DNA of 60,227 nucleotides from Chara braunii (lineage: Eukaryota > Streptophyta > Charophyceae > Charales > Characeae), in NCBI GenBank assembly GCA_003427395.1, contig BFEA01000036.1:2190241-2250467 (forward strand), in the 5' to 3' direction. The first letter of the stretch is position 1. Each line of letters starts with the position of its first letter. Below the pieces are notes generated by a model that saw only the letters and a program-made list of their open reading frames with translations, ran no database searches and was not told where the DNA came from. Both the position numbers and the translations under genes were made by a program. Shown here piece after piece: positions 22,920-34,834 of this stretch.

Positions 22920-24425
22920 GCATGTCCCACATGCAGCTTTCGGCATACACCTGCTGCATCTGGAGTTGGATCTCCTTCATCCTTGCCAGACGAACAACAC
23001 AGCAGCCTAAGGAGGAAAATGGATTCTCACATGTTGCTCCCCATTCAAATTCTCCTTTGACTAGGCACGAAGTACAGCAAGACATGCTGGACACGAAAGC
23101 AAGACGCAAAGAAGTGGGCGTCAGGTCTCCTTCCTGTATTTATTATGGAGTAAATCAACAAAGGCCAGCGTTGCCGAAATGCACGTGAACCACCTACAGA
23201 CCACTGTACTGAAAGGTTATCACCGCTTGGGCGAGCTGTTGCAGACCAAATCTTGCAACAGCTCAACACCCCTACTTGGATCAGCCCTTGTCGTCACCTG
23301 CCCATACAAAAGGAATGCAACAGCGAAAACCCAAAAAACTTGCTCAATGCCGCTCTGTGATGGCACGCCTGAGATTCGGCTGGGATGTGATTCACATGCT
23401 TTGTGTTGTTACGATTGTGCAGGCATGGGCCAAGTATCTGTTTTTTTTTTTTGTTTTGTTTCTTTTTCTCTCTGTTTTCATACGTATGATGACAGTCCAC
23501 ATTGCACTTATGTATGGCACCCTGACATGTCATGTCCAAGCTGTGGACAGGGGCTGGATGAGCACCAATATGAGAACAGACGAAATATAAACAGACGATC
23601 TGAAGAAAAATGAGAGGATATAACTTCCCCTTTACTCTTGGCTCCTTTCATAACGCACAAAGTGGGCCGTTAAGGGGTACCCCGAAGAAAGCCAGCCTTT
23701 CATGAGAGGGGGCACAGTTAAAAGGGGTCTGCAATAACAAATAGAAGGGGTACCCCAAAGAAAGCCAAAGTAGAGAAAGTAGAGAAAGGGATAAAAATCA
23801 TATAACGGATCTATTCTGCTCCATGTTGCCTGCTATAGACGTAAGACTGTCTCATTGTTGGAATGACTCATCTCCTGTGTGCTTCATTGTCTGCAATAAA
23901 GGTAGAGCTGCATTGATATTGGATCTACTCATCTGGGTGGAACAGGGGCTACAGTGGAGAAAAAAAACACAATACACACAATCACTTTTATAAATGTCTT
24001 GCGTCCTGTATTTTTCTTAGTATTTTCTGTGTGTGCGTGTGAGCAACTCTGAGAAGTGCTGTTGCCGGGTGTTTGGAGAAAACATTTCTCTTAGAAAACA
24101 TTTCTCTTGTCCAGTTTTCACTACCCTGGGAGCCTATCAAAGGATCGAAGAGAAGGTGCTGACATGAAGTTCGGAATCTTAACTTCTTAAGTGCGTGGGG
24201 AATATACGGCCTTGCAGAACTTACTGTTAAGTGAGGCACCCTATTCATGATGTGTGGACTGCCTTGTCTACGCTCCTCTCACTGGCTTGCTGCTCATCCT
24301 GCTTGCTTTCCAGCTCTTGCCTTGCAGCCTTTGTTTGCCTTGTAATTTGGCTGCCTTGTGCTGTTGCGTTGCTGCCCAGCTTCATGCCTTGTCATTCCTC
24401 GCAATGTGCTTGTTTGCTGTGCAGT
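22920..24425. other. no recognisable gene
   Basis: Short open frames only. The phrase GGGGTACCCCRAAGAAAGCC occurs twice (about 23,675 and 23,747). The last 180 bp are C/T/G-rich, and the same type of sequence resumes after the LINE at 31,898. Confidence 0.4.
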
Positions 24426-24439
24426 TCGGCTGCTTTGTT
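24426..24439. repeat. LINE target-site duplication, left copy
   Basis: TCGGCTGCTTTGTT, identical to 31,884-31,897 immediately after the LINE poly(A) tail. Confidence 0.93.
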
Positions 24440-24489
24440 TTAGAAATCTAATACAGCCAGTCTCAAACACCCTGTTTACGGTCCTATGT

Positions 24490-25947
24490 ATGAACGAAAC
24501 TGACAAGGCTGTGATCTACAGTTGGCAGCGCCTGCGATGTGAGCGGTCGGAGGTACGGATCCGCCCGTGGGTGCCACAGCGATGGCTGGGTCCGGAGAAA
24601 AGGAGAGCACAACTGATGCAGGACTGCTACTGGGTGGAATTTCGTCATATCCCGGTCAAAATTTAAGCGGCCTTCGTGTATGACTTCAGAATGATGTATG
24701 CCATTGTGGCTTTTATCGATCCCCTCCCCTCGTTTGTTGCAAAAAGGGCTGATCACTTAATGCTGGCCCTCGACTTTCCCCCGGGCCAGCCTTTCTCCCT
24801 CGATGATGTGATTCTGTACAGAGTAGGGGGAAAGGAATACATGATCCATACTGCGCATAAGATGTGGCCGTGGTGTCCCAAATGCAGAGCGTACGGACAC
24901 CTCAGCACGGAATTCACCTGCCCGCTGCACCCACAGAAGAGGACCCGAACATCCGGGGGACTATTACGGGATCCGAACAAGGTAACCCACTGGCGTGCTG
25001 TGGACCAGGGACATGAGGGATGGGTATATGTGGAGGACCGAACAAAAGAGGGCGCCCCGAGGGGGTGGGTGTGGGAAAAAACGGGAGCCCAGTACGGAGC
25101 AGAAGGAAGGAAGTTGTGGAAGGAATCCCAGGGGTGTTATGGGCCCCGATGCGAAACAATACGTCCCAGCAAATGTACAAACAGGGGAAAGCAGTTCTCT
25201 AGAACACAGGAACGAGGACGGCGCATACACCTCAAGACAGCCAAGCGAGGAGGCTGTGACAAAGAACACAACACCAGCAGAACCCCTCCCGGTCACTCAC
25301 CAGACAGATCCCCCAGCACCGATAGAACCAGATCAGACCGGAATGCAGAAGAGCACGAAAGAATGGATGGGGAATTGGGGAAACACGGGAAGGAGAGGTC
25401 CGGGCGACAGGAGGAAACTGGGAAGGGATCGTATCGAGACCAGATGGTGGACACCGGCCCTTTCCAAGCCGCCTTTGATCCCGAGCCGATGGACGTAGAC
25501 CCCCTCCCGGACAGCGCCAGTGCATCACCCGAGGGGCTGGCCCCCGGTAGGGAGGAAGAAGCAGGGGAGGAAGGGGCCCCGCCTCAGCACATAGCCGTGG
25601 AACAAAAGCTGGTCGCCATCGCAGACTGGCTCATGAATAGTCTGAAAGCAAAGTATGGCCCCCTCACTGATGAATTTTGGGACAAAACATATTTAGATTT
25701 GTTCCCTATGCTGGATACGAGCATTTCACTTAAATGCGTGCTTGAACAAGGGCTGCAGTCGGGGGTGGGGTGGACGGAAGCATGGCACAGACTAGCCACC
25801 ATAGTTTTCTCACGCTTTCAACCACCCCACCCAGCCACTGACAGCTGGGGGGAGGAGGAAAATGGAACAAAATTTGGAAAAGGAAGATGGAGAAGAAGGG
25901 AAAATACAACCCCCCCCGCCCTCACAGCCGTCCACACCCCCCCCTGA
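24490..25947 (+). pseudogene. LINE ORF1 (zinc-knuckle nucleic-acid-binding protein)
   Basis: One frame runs from about 24,490 to 25,947 with a single in-frame TAA at 24,664. The N-terminal part (RCERSEVRIRPWVPQRW) resembles the DUF4283-type domain of plant LINE ORF1, starting in its second half. A knuckle CPKCRAYGHLSTEFTC (about 24,875) follows with spacing C-x2-C-x4-H-x6-C, two residues longer than CCHC zinc knuckles. The rest is a hydrophilic Gly/Glu/Arg-rich region and a helical tail. In LINEs this protein coats the RNA. Apart from the stop, the frame is well preserved. Confidence 0.75.
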
Positions 25948-26599
25948 CCCTGCGCCCCCGGACCCAGAAGAAAATACACCATTGGACTTGGTACAAAGAA
26001 GGAAACTTAGACATCTAGTCGAGTTAGGTCATGACACGGGGGCCGGGGCCATTGTCACAAACCGCACTGCTCTTGATTCCCGTGCGTAAAAAGGACGGGA
26101 AATGGGAGGTAGGCACGTCCCCAGCCGGGAAGGGCAGGCAAGGTGGCCTCAGGTTACAGGGTCTATCCTCCTTTTGAGCGGACCCGAAGAACTGCCAAAC
26201 ATAAGCAGCAATACGGATCCTACAGATGCATATGGAGACATACATTGCAGACACCCTCCCACGAGGGGTGCAGGCCATGACATCCGTAACATCCGGCTCT
26301 AAAAAATCGCCCTAAGGGACATGTACATCCGCTTTGACCCAGCCAAAGATGCTGGACTGAAGTGGCACACCCACTCCCAACTTTTGGAACTGCAGACAGT
26401 CAAGATCAGGTCCAGTGAGACGTGGACAGAGCAGGACGTCCAAAGATGCCTTAGTGTTATTCTAAGGCTGGGCTTATTGGCGGGTACAACCTGGTGGGAC
26501 TGGGAACAACTGCCGTGGGCCCGTTTAGGGACCTAAAGACAAACATGATTGACAAGATTGATATGGACCCAGTCAAAGCGGTGTACAGAAAGGATCGAA

Positions 26600-27300
26600 T
26601 CTGGAATCAATGCCAACGAGCAGCAGACTTGGATCTGCGGTCCCTCAACGTCAATGGCCTTGCATCCTGCAAAATGGACAAATAGAACGCAATATGGGAT
26701 CTGATGAGGGGGGTGGGGGGCAGAAATTGGCCAGATGTTGTATGCATCCAAGAAACACACTTAATGGACACCCCAAAACACAACCACATTCATAAAAGGA
26801 TATGGTATTACAAGGCAATCAGGGCATATGCCCCAAGACCTGGGAGCGTCGGGGTAGCCATCTTGATCCCCCCAGAATCCTGGGCGGACCCGGTACTTTG
26901 GGTGGTTGATCAGAAAGGGGGCCAATGGGTGTCAATTTTGGTTACCTGGGAATTGAAGATTGTTTGTATACTGTGCATGTACGCCCCGAAAACTGAGAGG
27001 GAGAGAAGGGTATTTTTCGAGAGCTTGAAAGCACAAATCCTGGTTGGGGTCCCAAGAATTATAGCGGCCGATTGTAACGCAGCCCCCGACTGCTGGATGG
27101 ACAGATGGAAAACACCCTTGCCGGCCCCGTCGTACATAGAGGAGGACGAACGAATAATAGAGGATTTATGCTTCTCACTAACTATTTTTGGAAACTTAAC
27201 CCGGATGCCCGATTTTATTCATGCTCACGTAAAACTGGGACTGACGCCCAATCAAGGTCAATAATAGACCTCATTCTAATTTCGGAGGACATGGGGGGAT
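26600..27300 (+). pseudogene. LINE ORF2 apurinic-type endonuclease domain
   Basis: The frame contains RSLNVNGLASCK, WPDVVCIQETHL, VGVAILIPPESW, ILCMYAPKTERERR and RIIAADCNAAPD, the ordered motifs of the APE-type LINE endonuclease that nicks target DNA. The catalytic Glu of QETH is present. The usual GDFN reads AADCN, so a key Asp position is shifted. An in-frame stop at 26,683 and a frameshift near 27,260 (before SIIDLILIS) break it. Confidence 0.85.
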
Positions 27301-30300
27301 CGCTGCTGCTGGCAGCAATCTTACCCGCTAGCCCGCATCCGGGCCTGGATCATAAAATGTGCACCAGAATTTTCTCGTTCCACAAGAAACTTGATCATAG
27401 GGCTGACTTTTATAAACTTAACATATTCACCTTGCAACAGAAGTCCTTTCAAAACTACATCAAGGACTGTTGGGAGTTTTGGCACACGCAAAAAAAACAC
27501 ATACCGCACGAAACAAACTGGTTCAACAACAGACTACTATGCCTGGGTAAGAAGTGCTGAGAATACTCAAAATTAGTAATGGCTCGGAAAAATCAACAGG
27601 AAATGGAAATCCACAACCGTCTCCAACAACTCGAATGAAAACAAAATCCTGAAAACCTCAGAGTCGAGCATCTCTAAACGATCAGTCCGAATTACAATCC
27701 CTACGACAACAACTTCATATTTTCGCAACGTAACGCTGGGAGGGAACACGTATCAGAGGACGACTGACACGCCATGAAATGGAAGGGTCAATGGACAAAA
27801 AATTCTTCAGCCTGACCCGTGCACGTGCACACAGAACGACGATAGAGGCGCTATATGATCCACAGTCAGGAAGTCAAGAAGTAGCGACCTCCACAACGCA
27901 GTGCATGCAAATCGCAAGATCCTTTTTCAAAGATCTGTTCATTTCAAGATGCACTGGACGGGAGGTGGCCACCATGGAAAAAGAGATAACAAATTTTATA
28001 GAGCCAATGAGGAAGGCACTGTCGGGCCAGCAAAAAGAGCAATTGGACAGACCCTTATCCAAGGAGGAAATCTGGACAGCCCTGATGCAGATGGAAGAGG
28101 AAAACCCCCCGGGTGTGGACGGGTTGCCAAAAAAGTTTTGAGAAACGTTTTGGACATGAATGGGCCCGGACCTCATGGGGTTCTACCATCACGTGTGGGA
28201 AACAGGGCACATGGGGGAGTTGGTAGGGCAGGGGGTCCTCACCTTTCTACAAAAAAAAAACGACATGACGGACATTAAAAACTAACGTTCAATAACTTCG
28301 CTCACAATTATCTACAAAATGCTAGCAAAGGCCTTGGCAAACCGCCTGATTCCGGTTTTGGAAGACATTATTCACCCGACACAGGCTGGGTTTGTCAAGG
28401 GTCGTAGGATCCACGATAATATTTTGCTGGTCAATGAGATCCTCAAGCTAACAAGGCAAGACAAACACAACGCTGCTGTGGTCTTCATCAACTTCGAGAA
28501 AGCATATGACCACGTGGACTGGATGTTCTTAGATAGGTGCATGCAGAAAATGAATACTGGGTCAACCTTTCAACGCTTGACTGAGATTCTACACCACAAC
28601 GCTACGACGAGTATCCAGGTCAATGGACTGATGACACCAGTAATCTCGCTGCAACTGTCGGTCCGCCAAGGAGACCCCTTGGCTCCCTTTCTATTCATCA
28701 TTGTGATGGAGGCATTGGCAGCGAACCTCCGCACTAACAAAGACCTTAAAAAATTACAGATCTCCGCCATCCCTGAGGAGGCGATCCCCATATGTTTGAT
28801 GTTCGCGGATGATTTGATGGTTATGGTGGACGCCACCCCCGAGAACATGGAAGAGATTAAGCAATTGTTCGATCGATTTACGACAGTCTCAAACATGAAT
28901 ATCAACCGGGGGAATAAAACACTTGGACGGTGGATCCATCACCAAGGAATGCGCCCGCTGAAATAGTCGTGGGTCAAATGGCTACCGAAAAACGCCTCGG
29001 TCAGAGTATTGGGCATAATGCTGACAACATTGGGGAAGTCGGCATCGAACGACAAATGGATTCTCAAACGAGCACTGGAAAAATTGACACGCTGAACTGA
29101 CAAACACACATCTTTGGTTGGTAGAGCACTGACAATCAACAACGCGGTTCTAGCAACCCTCTGGTATAGGTCTGTGCTTACGTAGCATCGCGTTCGGGCT
29201 CGGTGACTGAACCCAAACGCTCGGTACCGAACCCGAACATGGACCAAATTCGACCGAGCCCGAACATTTTTATTTCTTTTATTGTTTTTTTTTTTTTTTA
29301 ACATAAATAGGGGTTGGGGGACCTCTAGGGGCGTTGCTCATCACTCTTGAACATATACACACACATACACACACACACACCACACACGAACACATACACA
29401 CCCACACACACCCCATACACCACACACACACGAGGACGCGTTCGGTAGCCCCCTGATTTGTGCTCAGCCGAACACATTCGGTTCCCACTCGACCGAGCAT
29501 CCGAACATGTTCCGCTGCTCGGTGGGGCGCCGAACATGTTCGTTGTGCTTTGGGCCCTAAACAAAGGAACGGTTAGATCAAATCACCGCCTTGCTGTGGA
29601 GAGGCAACAGTGAGCTTCCAAATGTCGTAAGTAGGGTGGCTTGGTCATCGTTGATTCAACCCAAGGACAAAGGGGGTTTGGGCATCCTAGACCCAAATAC
29701 ATAGGTGGCTTCGCTGATGGTACAATGAATCAGAAGACAGGTATTTACGACAGACCTTCCCTGGTATACCCTTTCTCTATAAAAAATTGCTAGACTGGCA
29801 CCACAAGCACCACGAGGTGTGGATCCCCTGACCTGGCTAGAGGACCGATACTGGCCCATACCATGGCACCCTCAGGTCGACAAGGACTCCACTCGGGGAA
29901 CAGCGAGGAGTGACCTGGCCAAAGATGACTTCTAGCCCCGGGTACTGAAGGCCTGGCGCCAACAACCGTTGCTAGAAAAAAACACGCCGAACAGATGGGA
30001 AGAGGTGACGACGCAACCCCAGCAACAGAAATATCACTGATAGAAATGACAGGGTACACCGTAGTTCGGACCCCCCATGGAGCAGCTGGGTCAGAAACGA
30101 GACAGTGAGGATCAAAGACATATGGGTCCCAACGCGAACAAACTGGAAAACGGCGCCACAATTGAGGGTTCAGATGAGGTACTGTCATGATATTGAAAGG
30201 AACCTAGAAACACTAATCTTTGACATCCCTGTTGGCTGGGTGCGCACTCTTCGAAAAGGACCGCGGTCGCAGTCCCGGACGACACGGAAAGCGTGAGCAA

Positions 30301-31458
30301 TGTGGTGGAAGTGCGGGCAGGCGAATCCTTGGTCAACCTCTTCCATAAGGAAAAGGGCAGTATTCTCACCAGGTACACTCCGGACGCAGTGAGGTGGTGG
30401 AAGAACGAGGAGTTGCACAGAACCCGTGGACTGAGACACAAACACGAATGGATCGCATTCCGCCCCGGAACATTCCTTGCTGAACTCCCCTTCGACCCGG
30501 ATGAGTGACACTGGGTGCCCGCACGAAGAACACCAACCAATCCAAACATAAATTTCTTTAGCTTGTCAGTGAAGGCCACTTACCGGCTGCTGCGGCCAAA
30601 GGTGAACCTTAAGGAGATGGTAAAAGCCTGCTGGATAGCCCACCTGAACATAAGTCAGGGGACCGTCCACCCTATCTGGTGGTTTTCAACCATGAGATCC
30701 AATCCGGCCAAATTCGCCTCGCTGCAGTGGCAGATAGAGCATCGTTGCCTCCCGGCAAATAATTGGTTGATAGACCGCACGTTCCTGGAGCAGAAGGGCC
30801 TGGCGCTCCCCTACTGCAAATCTTGCCATAACGCCTTCCCCTCCTGTAAGATCTCAGAAACTATAGAACACATCTTCCTATAGTGCCCAGGGGCGGTTCT
30901 CACTTGGCATTGGTGGGATAGGATACGGAGCCTCCTGGGCACCGGATCGACTTGGCCGTGGGACTGATGGCGCTGCTCTGTGAAGAATGGACCTCCCCCC
31001 AAGACAGCGATTTTGAAAACAACATGTTCAAGATCGGGAGGAGAGCGGTTATTCGGGCACTTTGGAGGAAGCGCTGCACATACTCCATTGAGGGAGTTAG
31101 CATGGAAGGAGAAGAAGTAACGGAAATAATAAAACAGTATATACAGCAAGAGCTCCTCTCACAATGGCAGAAGGCCAAAAACCAATTACAAACATATCAC
31201 TCAAAGAAAGACATCACACAAACAATCAATCAATTCTCAGGGGACTGGCTAGGTAGCGAGAAAGAAGGCTGGATTGCCTATATCCGATGGGAGGGTGGAC
31301 AGTCTCCCGGGCAGGAGCAGGTGGACTTCAGGAGAGACTGCTGCATCTGCTTCAAGGGGGACCAAGGAGTGCCGATGCGCTCACCCACAGAGTTCCCGGA
31401 CCCGTTCCCTCCCCATCAACTGTCGTTGGTGGATATGCAATGGTATGGTGCAGAATAA
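27300..31458 (+). pseudogene. LINE ORF2 reverse transcriptase and C-terminal domain
   Basis: Linker frames (27,300-28,141, ending NPPGVDGLPKKF) lead to the RT proper (28,319-28,966): MLAKALANRLIPVLEDIIHP, QAGFVKGRRIHDNI, VFINFEKAYDHVDW, SVRQGDPLAPFLFI and the catalytic CLMFADDLMVM. It resumes after the nested insertion with DQITALLWRGN (about 29,575). It then carries the zinc-binding zf-RVT region (30,515-30,890; CKSCHNA, ETIEHIFL, CPGAVLTWHW) and ends at 31,458. Several stops and frameshifts are present. Confidence 0.9.
29173..29550. mobile_element. nested 364-bp non-autonomous DNA element in the LINE
   Basis: TGTGCTT flanks the insert on both sides (29,173-29,179 and 29,544-29,550), and removing one copy rejoins the LINE sequence. 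The insert (29,180-29,543) starts ACGTAGCATCGCGTTCGG and ends in an imperfect inverted match (ACGAACATGTTCGG). Both ends are packed with CCGAAC/GTTCGG motifs, with a T-run and (CA)n in the middle. The 7-bp (perhaps 8-bp) duplication and motif-rich ends suggest a hAT-like element. Confidence 0.75.
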
Positions 31459-31848
31459 GCAAAGCTTGGAGTTCTGTAATGCAGATTGAAGAGCCTTTGG
31501 AGAGTTTAGGGCTTAGATTGAAAAGAGGGTTTTAGTGAAACCAACAGAAATCAACTGTCGCAGCTTGCTCTAGAGGCACATGTAATAACTGACAGCCATA
31601 CAGCTGAGAGAAGTGACCAGTGACGGATTAGGCACACAAATCCATACAAAAGACTAGCTACGACAGGCTAACTTAGGCAGGGGTGAGGGGTGGTACATCC
31701 TTCCTACTGGAAGTAATCAATGCCGTCCAATCGAGCCTCTCAACCATAATGGGGAGGAGCGTGGGGTGAGTCAACCTTGTACTATTCATTGACTTGCCGG
31801 GGGAATAGAAACCGGACTGTCACTCCCCAGAATGGCATGAGCCAGAAC

Positions 31849-31883
<35 letters not shown>

Positions 31884-31885
<2 letters not shown>

Positions 31886-31897
31886 GGCTGCTTTGTT
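31884..31897. repeat. LINE target-site duplication, right copy
   Basis: TCGGCTGCTTTGTT directly after the poly(A) tail. Confidence 0.93.
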
Positions 31898-32134
31898 AGT
31901 GCTTCCTTGTGCTTCGCTGCGCCGTGGCCTAGTTGCTCATCCGCTTATATTGCCTAGTCTCTCCATGCAGCGTACCTGTTTGCCCTGTGGTTTGGCTGTG
32001 CTGTCAGCGCTGCCTTAAAGCCCACTGCACTGTTGCCCACTGCACTGTTACTTTGCTGCTTGTGCTGCAGTCTGTCCGCCTTCAACACGAGTGACTCAAA
32101 GCGACAATATGCCAATATGGGAATTCCACAGGGT

Positions 32135-32175
32135 GTCGAAGGTTCAGTCTTCTGATGAGTTGGTGCAGCAACTGC
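32135..32175 (+). ncRNA. partial hammerhead-related sequence
   Basis: GAAGGTTCAGTCTTCTGATG and the next bases match the family hammerhead (24 of 28 bases across stem I, CUGAUGA core and stem II start). Upstream similarity continues through GGGAATTCCACAGGGTGTC. Stem II pairs as GUUG/CAAC. The cleavage triplet is GUC, but core GAAA and stem III are missing, so it is inactive. Confidence 0.4.
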
Positions 32176-32840
32176 CAGCAAGCCATCATCATTAGTTTTC
32201 GTTTTTTTGGGTCTTTTGATGTTTTCTGGTACTCGTGCTTTTTGCCTTTTCCCTTGTTGCCTTGTCCTGTTTGTCTGCTCACCATGCCCTCCAGCCTGTG
32301 TGCCTTGCTTTCGTCCTGTCCGTTGGCCATGGTCTTTGTCTCTTTTTTTTTTGTAGTTATATTTTTTTGCCCTTTCCGTTGTTGGCATGACCTGCTGCCC
32401 ACACGCCTCCGCCATGCCCTTCAGCGAGCCTGTGTGCCTTGCTGTGGCTTGTTGTTCAAGGCCTCGCTGCCTACCTACCCTTTGCTTTACTGTCTTCTGC
32501 TTCACTTGCCCGTGGGATTTGATGTTTTCCCTACTCACGTAAGGTCCCATGCGAGCAGCCTATGCATGTCCTGAATTGGTGTGGCGATGTTTGGGCTCGG
32601 CAACCTTCCTCTCCATCGTACTTTCTATCCTGATAAGTGCCGAAAACTTGGAGCATGGTGGTGCGGTGTTCATACCATGACATGCATACAGTTACTATTG
32701 CACAATACACACATATCAGTGATGATATCACACACACCCGCACACACACAGATTATGCAACCTCGTGCTGGGCCAGTGAAAAACCGACGAAACAGTCTGG
32801 CACAATCACGCTTTCTCATTGGAGATATGTACAGCAAGCA

Positions 32841-32841
32841 C

Positions 32842-32900
<59 letters not shown>
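32841..32900. repeat. (CA)n microsatellite
   Basis: Perfect CA dinucleotide run. Confidence 0.95.
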
Positions 32901-32904
<4 letters not shown>

Positions 32905-33393
32905 ACATCGGGCGGTTGAACGGTGACAGGGACAGGAGCACGACCTCAGGCTGAGCAGACGAGGCGGGCTCTGTAATAAGTGCGGTGTTCTCTTTCTCTC
33001 GCCTTTGTTGTTTTTCCTTTTTCCTTTTTCCGATTCTTCTTGTTTTGTCCTCCTTTTTCTTCTTCCCTTTTTCTTTTTTCCTTTTTTCTTTTCTTTTTTT
33101 GTCTTTTCTCTTTTCTTTTTTCTTTTTTCTTCTTTTCTTCTTTTCTTTTCTTCTTCCCCCCCCCTGTTTTTACCCCCCTGATACGCACATGCACGCCCCT
33201 CCCTGCAGTATGTCCCTTACTGCTTCGTCGGCCCTCCACCACCACCTCCCCACCCACCCCACCCCTATTTTTTCCTTACTTTGAATAAGGCTCGCCTCTG
33301 GTCACCCCTTCCGAAGAACGTGATTAGGCACACACCCCACACATGGATAGGACCGAGGCCCTTCCCATGAAGATGACCGCCCCCCCGACGGCN

Positions 33394-34678
33394 TGTAAGA
33401 ATAGTGCAGATACATAGGGAACCGGGGGATGTCGCGCACTCAGAACAGGGCCGGTTCGTGAGCCAGGCCATGGGCCGATTGTAGCCTAGTTTGCTTGATG
33501 GTTTTGCATTTTCTCCTTTTTATTTTTATTTTTCCTATTCTTTTTTCTTCTTTCTTCTTTTTTTCTTTTTTCTTTTTTCTGTTCGTTTTTTGCTAAGTAG
33601 GTACTCTGGAATAAACGGATGGATGTGTGAGGAGGCTTGCATTGGAAGGCCACGATCTCCGATGGAGGAGCAACTATATTAGGACCAGACGTAGGTAAGA
33701 CTGTTCATAGGTCCGGGCGCGGTGCGTTCTGGTTTTGCGGGTTCTTGGGTGAGGCGGCGCACGGCATGGACTTCTTCGACGACTGGGACCAGGTGGAGGA
33801 GCAGCCGGAGGCGGAAGACGCGGTAACGATCCTGGCGTGAGGACTCTCTCGTCAATTTCCTGCTGCCCCGACCGGACCTCGACCACGCACCATGCAAGCG
33901 GACGCGACCTGCCTTGCGCAACCTGCCCTGCTCCCTCCGGGCTCAATCACGCCAACGCTGGGCGCAGGCCTGGCCCTCCTCTTCCTCCTCACCTTACTCC
34001 CCAACCTCGCCATTGCCTGCATGCTCACGGCCGCTNTGTAAGAATAGTGCAGATACATAGGGAACCGGGGGATGTCGCGCACTCAGAACAGGGCCGGTTC
34101 GTGAGCCAGGCCATGGGCCGATTGTAGCCTAGTTTGCTTGATGGTTTTGCATTTTCTCCTTTTTATTTTTATTTTTCCTATTCTTTTTTCTTCTTTCTTC
34201 TTTTTTTCTTTTTTCTTTTTTCTGTTCGTTTTTTGCTAAGTAGGTACTCTGGAATAAACGGATGGATGTGTGAGGAGGCTTGCATTGGAAGGCCACGATC
34301 TCCGATGGAGGAGCAACTATATTAGGACCAGACGTAGGTAAGACTGTTCATAGGTCCGGGCGCGGTGCGTTCTGGTTTTGCGGGTTCTTGGGTGAGGCGG
34401 CGCACGGCATGGACTTCTTCGACGACTGGGACCAGGTGGAGGAGCAGCCGGAGGCGGAAGACGCGGTAACGATCCTGGCGTGAGGACTCTCTCGTCAATT
34501 TCCTGCTGCCCCGACCGGACCTCGACCACGCACCATGCAAGCGGACGCGACCTGCCTTGCGCAACCTGCCCTGCTCCCTCCGGGCTCAATCACGCCAACG
34601 CTGGGCGCAGGCCTGGCCCTCCTCTTCCTCCTCACCTTACTCCCCAACCTCGCCATTGCCTGCATGCTCACGGCCGCT
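33394..34678. repeat. identical 642-bp tandem duplication bounded by single Ns
   Basis: 33,394-34,035 and 34,037-34,678 appear identical over their whole length, and an N stands at 33,393 and at 34,036. Perfect identity with Ns at the joins suggests the same contig end was placed twice in the assembly. Confidence 0.85.
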
Positions 34679-34834
34679 TGCCTCTCCGAGAGAGTCTTTC
34701 TGTATGCTTCCTCTAAGGGCTTCGCGCTGCTGATAGCGTGCACTATCTGCTTCATCTCCTTGTTCCTAGCCTGCTGCTGCTGCCTCTTTTTCGCGATCGG
34801 AGCTGCTTTCGGTTGGCGCGCGCTGGTTGAGTAG
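34535..34834 (+). CDS. putative small two-helix membrane protein (99 aa)
   Basis: An open frame of 99 codons with strongly GC-rich third positions, unlike the repeats around it. It starts MQADATCLAQPALLPPGS and contains two hydrophobic helices: about residues 23-47 (LGAGLALLFLLTLLPNLAIA) and 65-90 (cysteine-rich, FALLIACTICFISLFLACCC). It ends with a short polar tail. The first 48 codons are also present in the upstream duplicate at about 33,892. No family is recognised. It could be a complete small protein or one exon of a larger gene, since a splice-like exon lies at 36,073-36,169 on the same strand. Confidence 0.4.
   Translation: MQADATCLAQPALLPPGSITPTLGAGLALLFLLTLLPNLAIACMLTAACLSERVFLYASSKGFALLIACTICFISLFLACCCCLFFAIGAAFGWRALVE

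Larger units (their letters stand above)
24440..31883 (+). mobile_element. plant L1-type LINE, 5'-truncated and inactive
   Basis: Precisely bounded by a 14-bp target-site duplication (24,426-24,439 and 31,884-31,897) and a 34-A tail (31,850-31,883). In order it contains ORF1 with a zinc knuckle, the endonuclease, the reverse transcriptase and a C-terminal zinc-binding domain. A nested 364-bp DNA element plus 7-bp duplication interrupts ORF2. ORF1 begins within its N-terminal domain, so the copy was truncated on insertion. Several stops and frameshifts make it inactive. Confidence 0.95.
31898..33392. other. low-complexity region without recognised gene
   Basis: Holds a T/C/G-rich stretch (to about 32,570), a (CA)n array at about 32,841-32,900 and a long pyrimidine tract at about 32,990-33,270 whose phenylalanine/serine-rich open frames are artefacts. 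A partial hammerhead relative lies at 32,135. Confidence 0.6.

Noticed and set aside
23640-23770. GGGGTACCCC palindromes as a regulatory array
   Set aside because: Only two copies, inside a small duplicated phrase.
32980-33288. Phenylalanine/serine-rich and lysine/glutamate-rich frames
   Set aside because: Produced by the pyrimidine tract.
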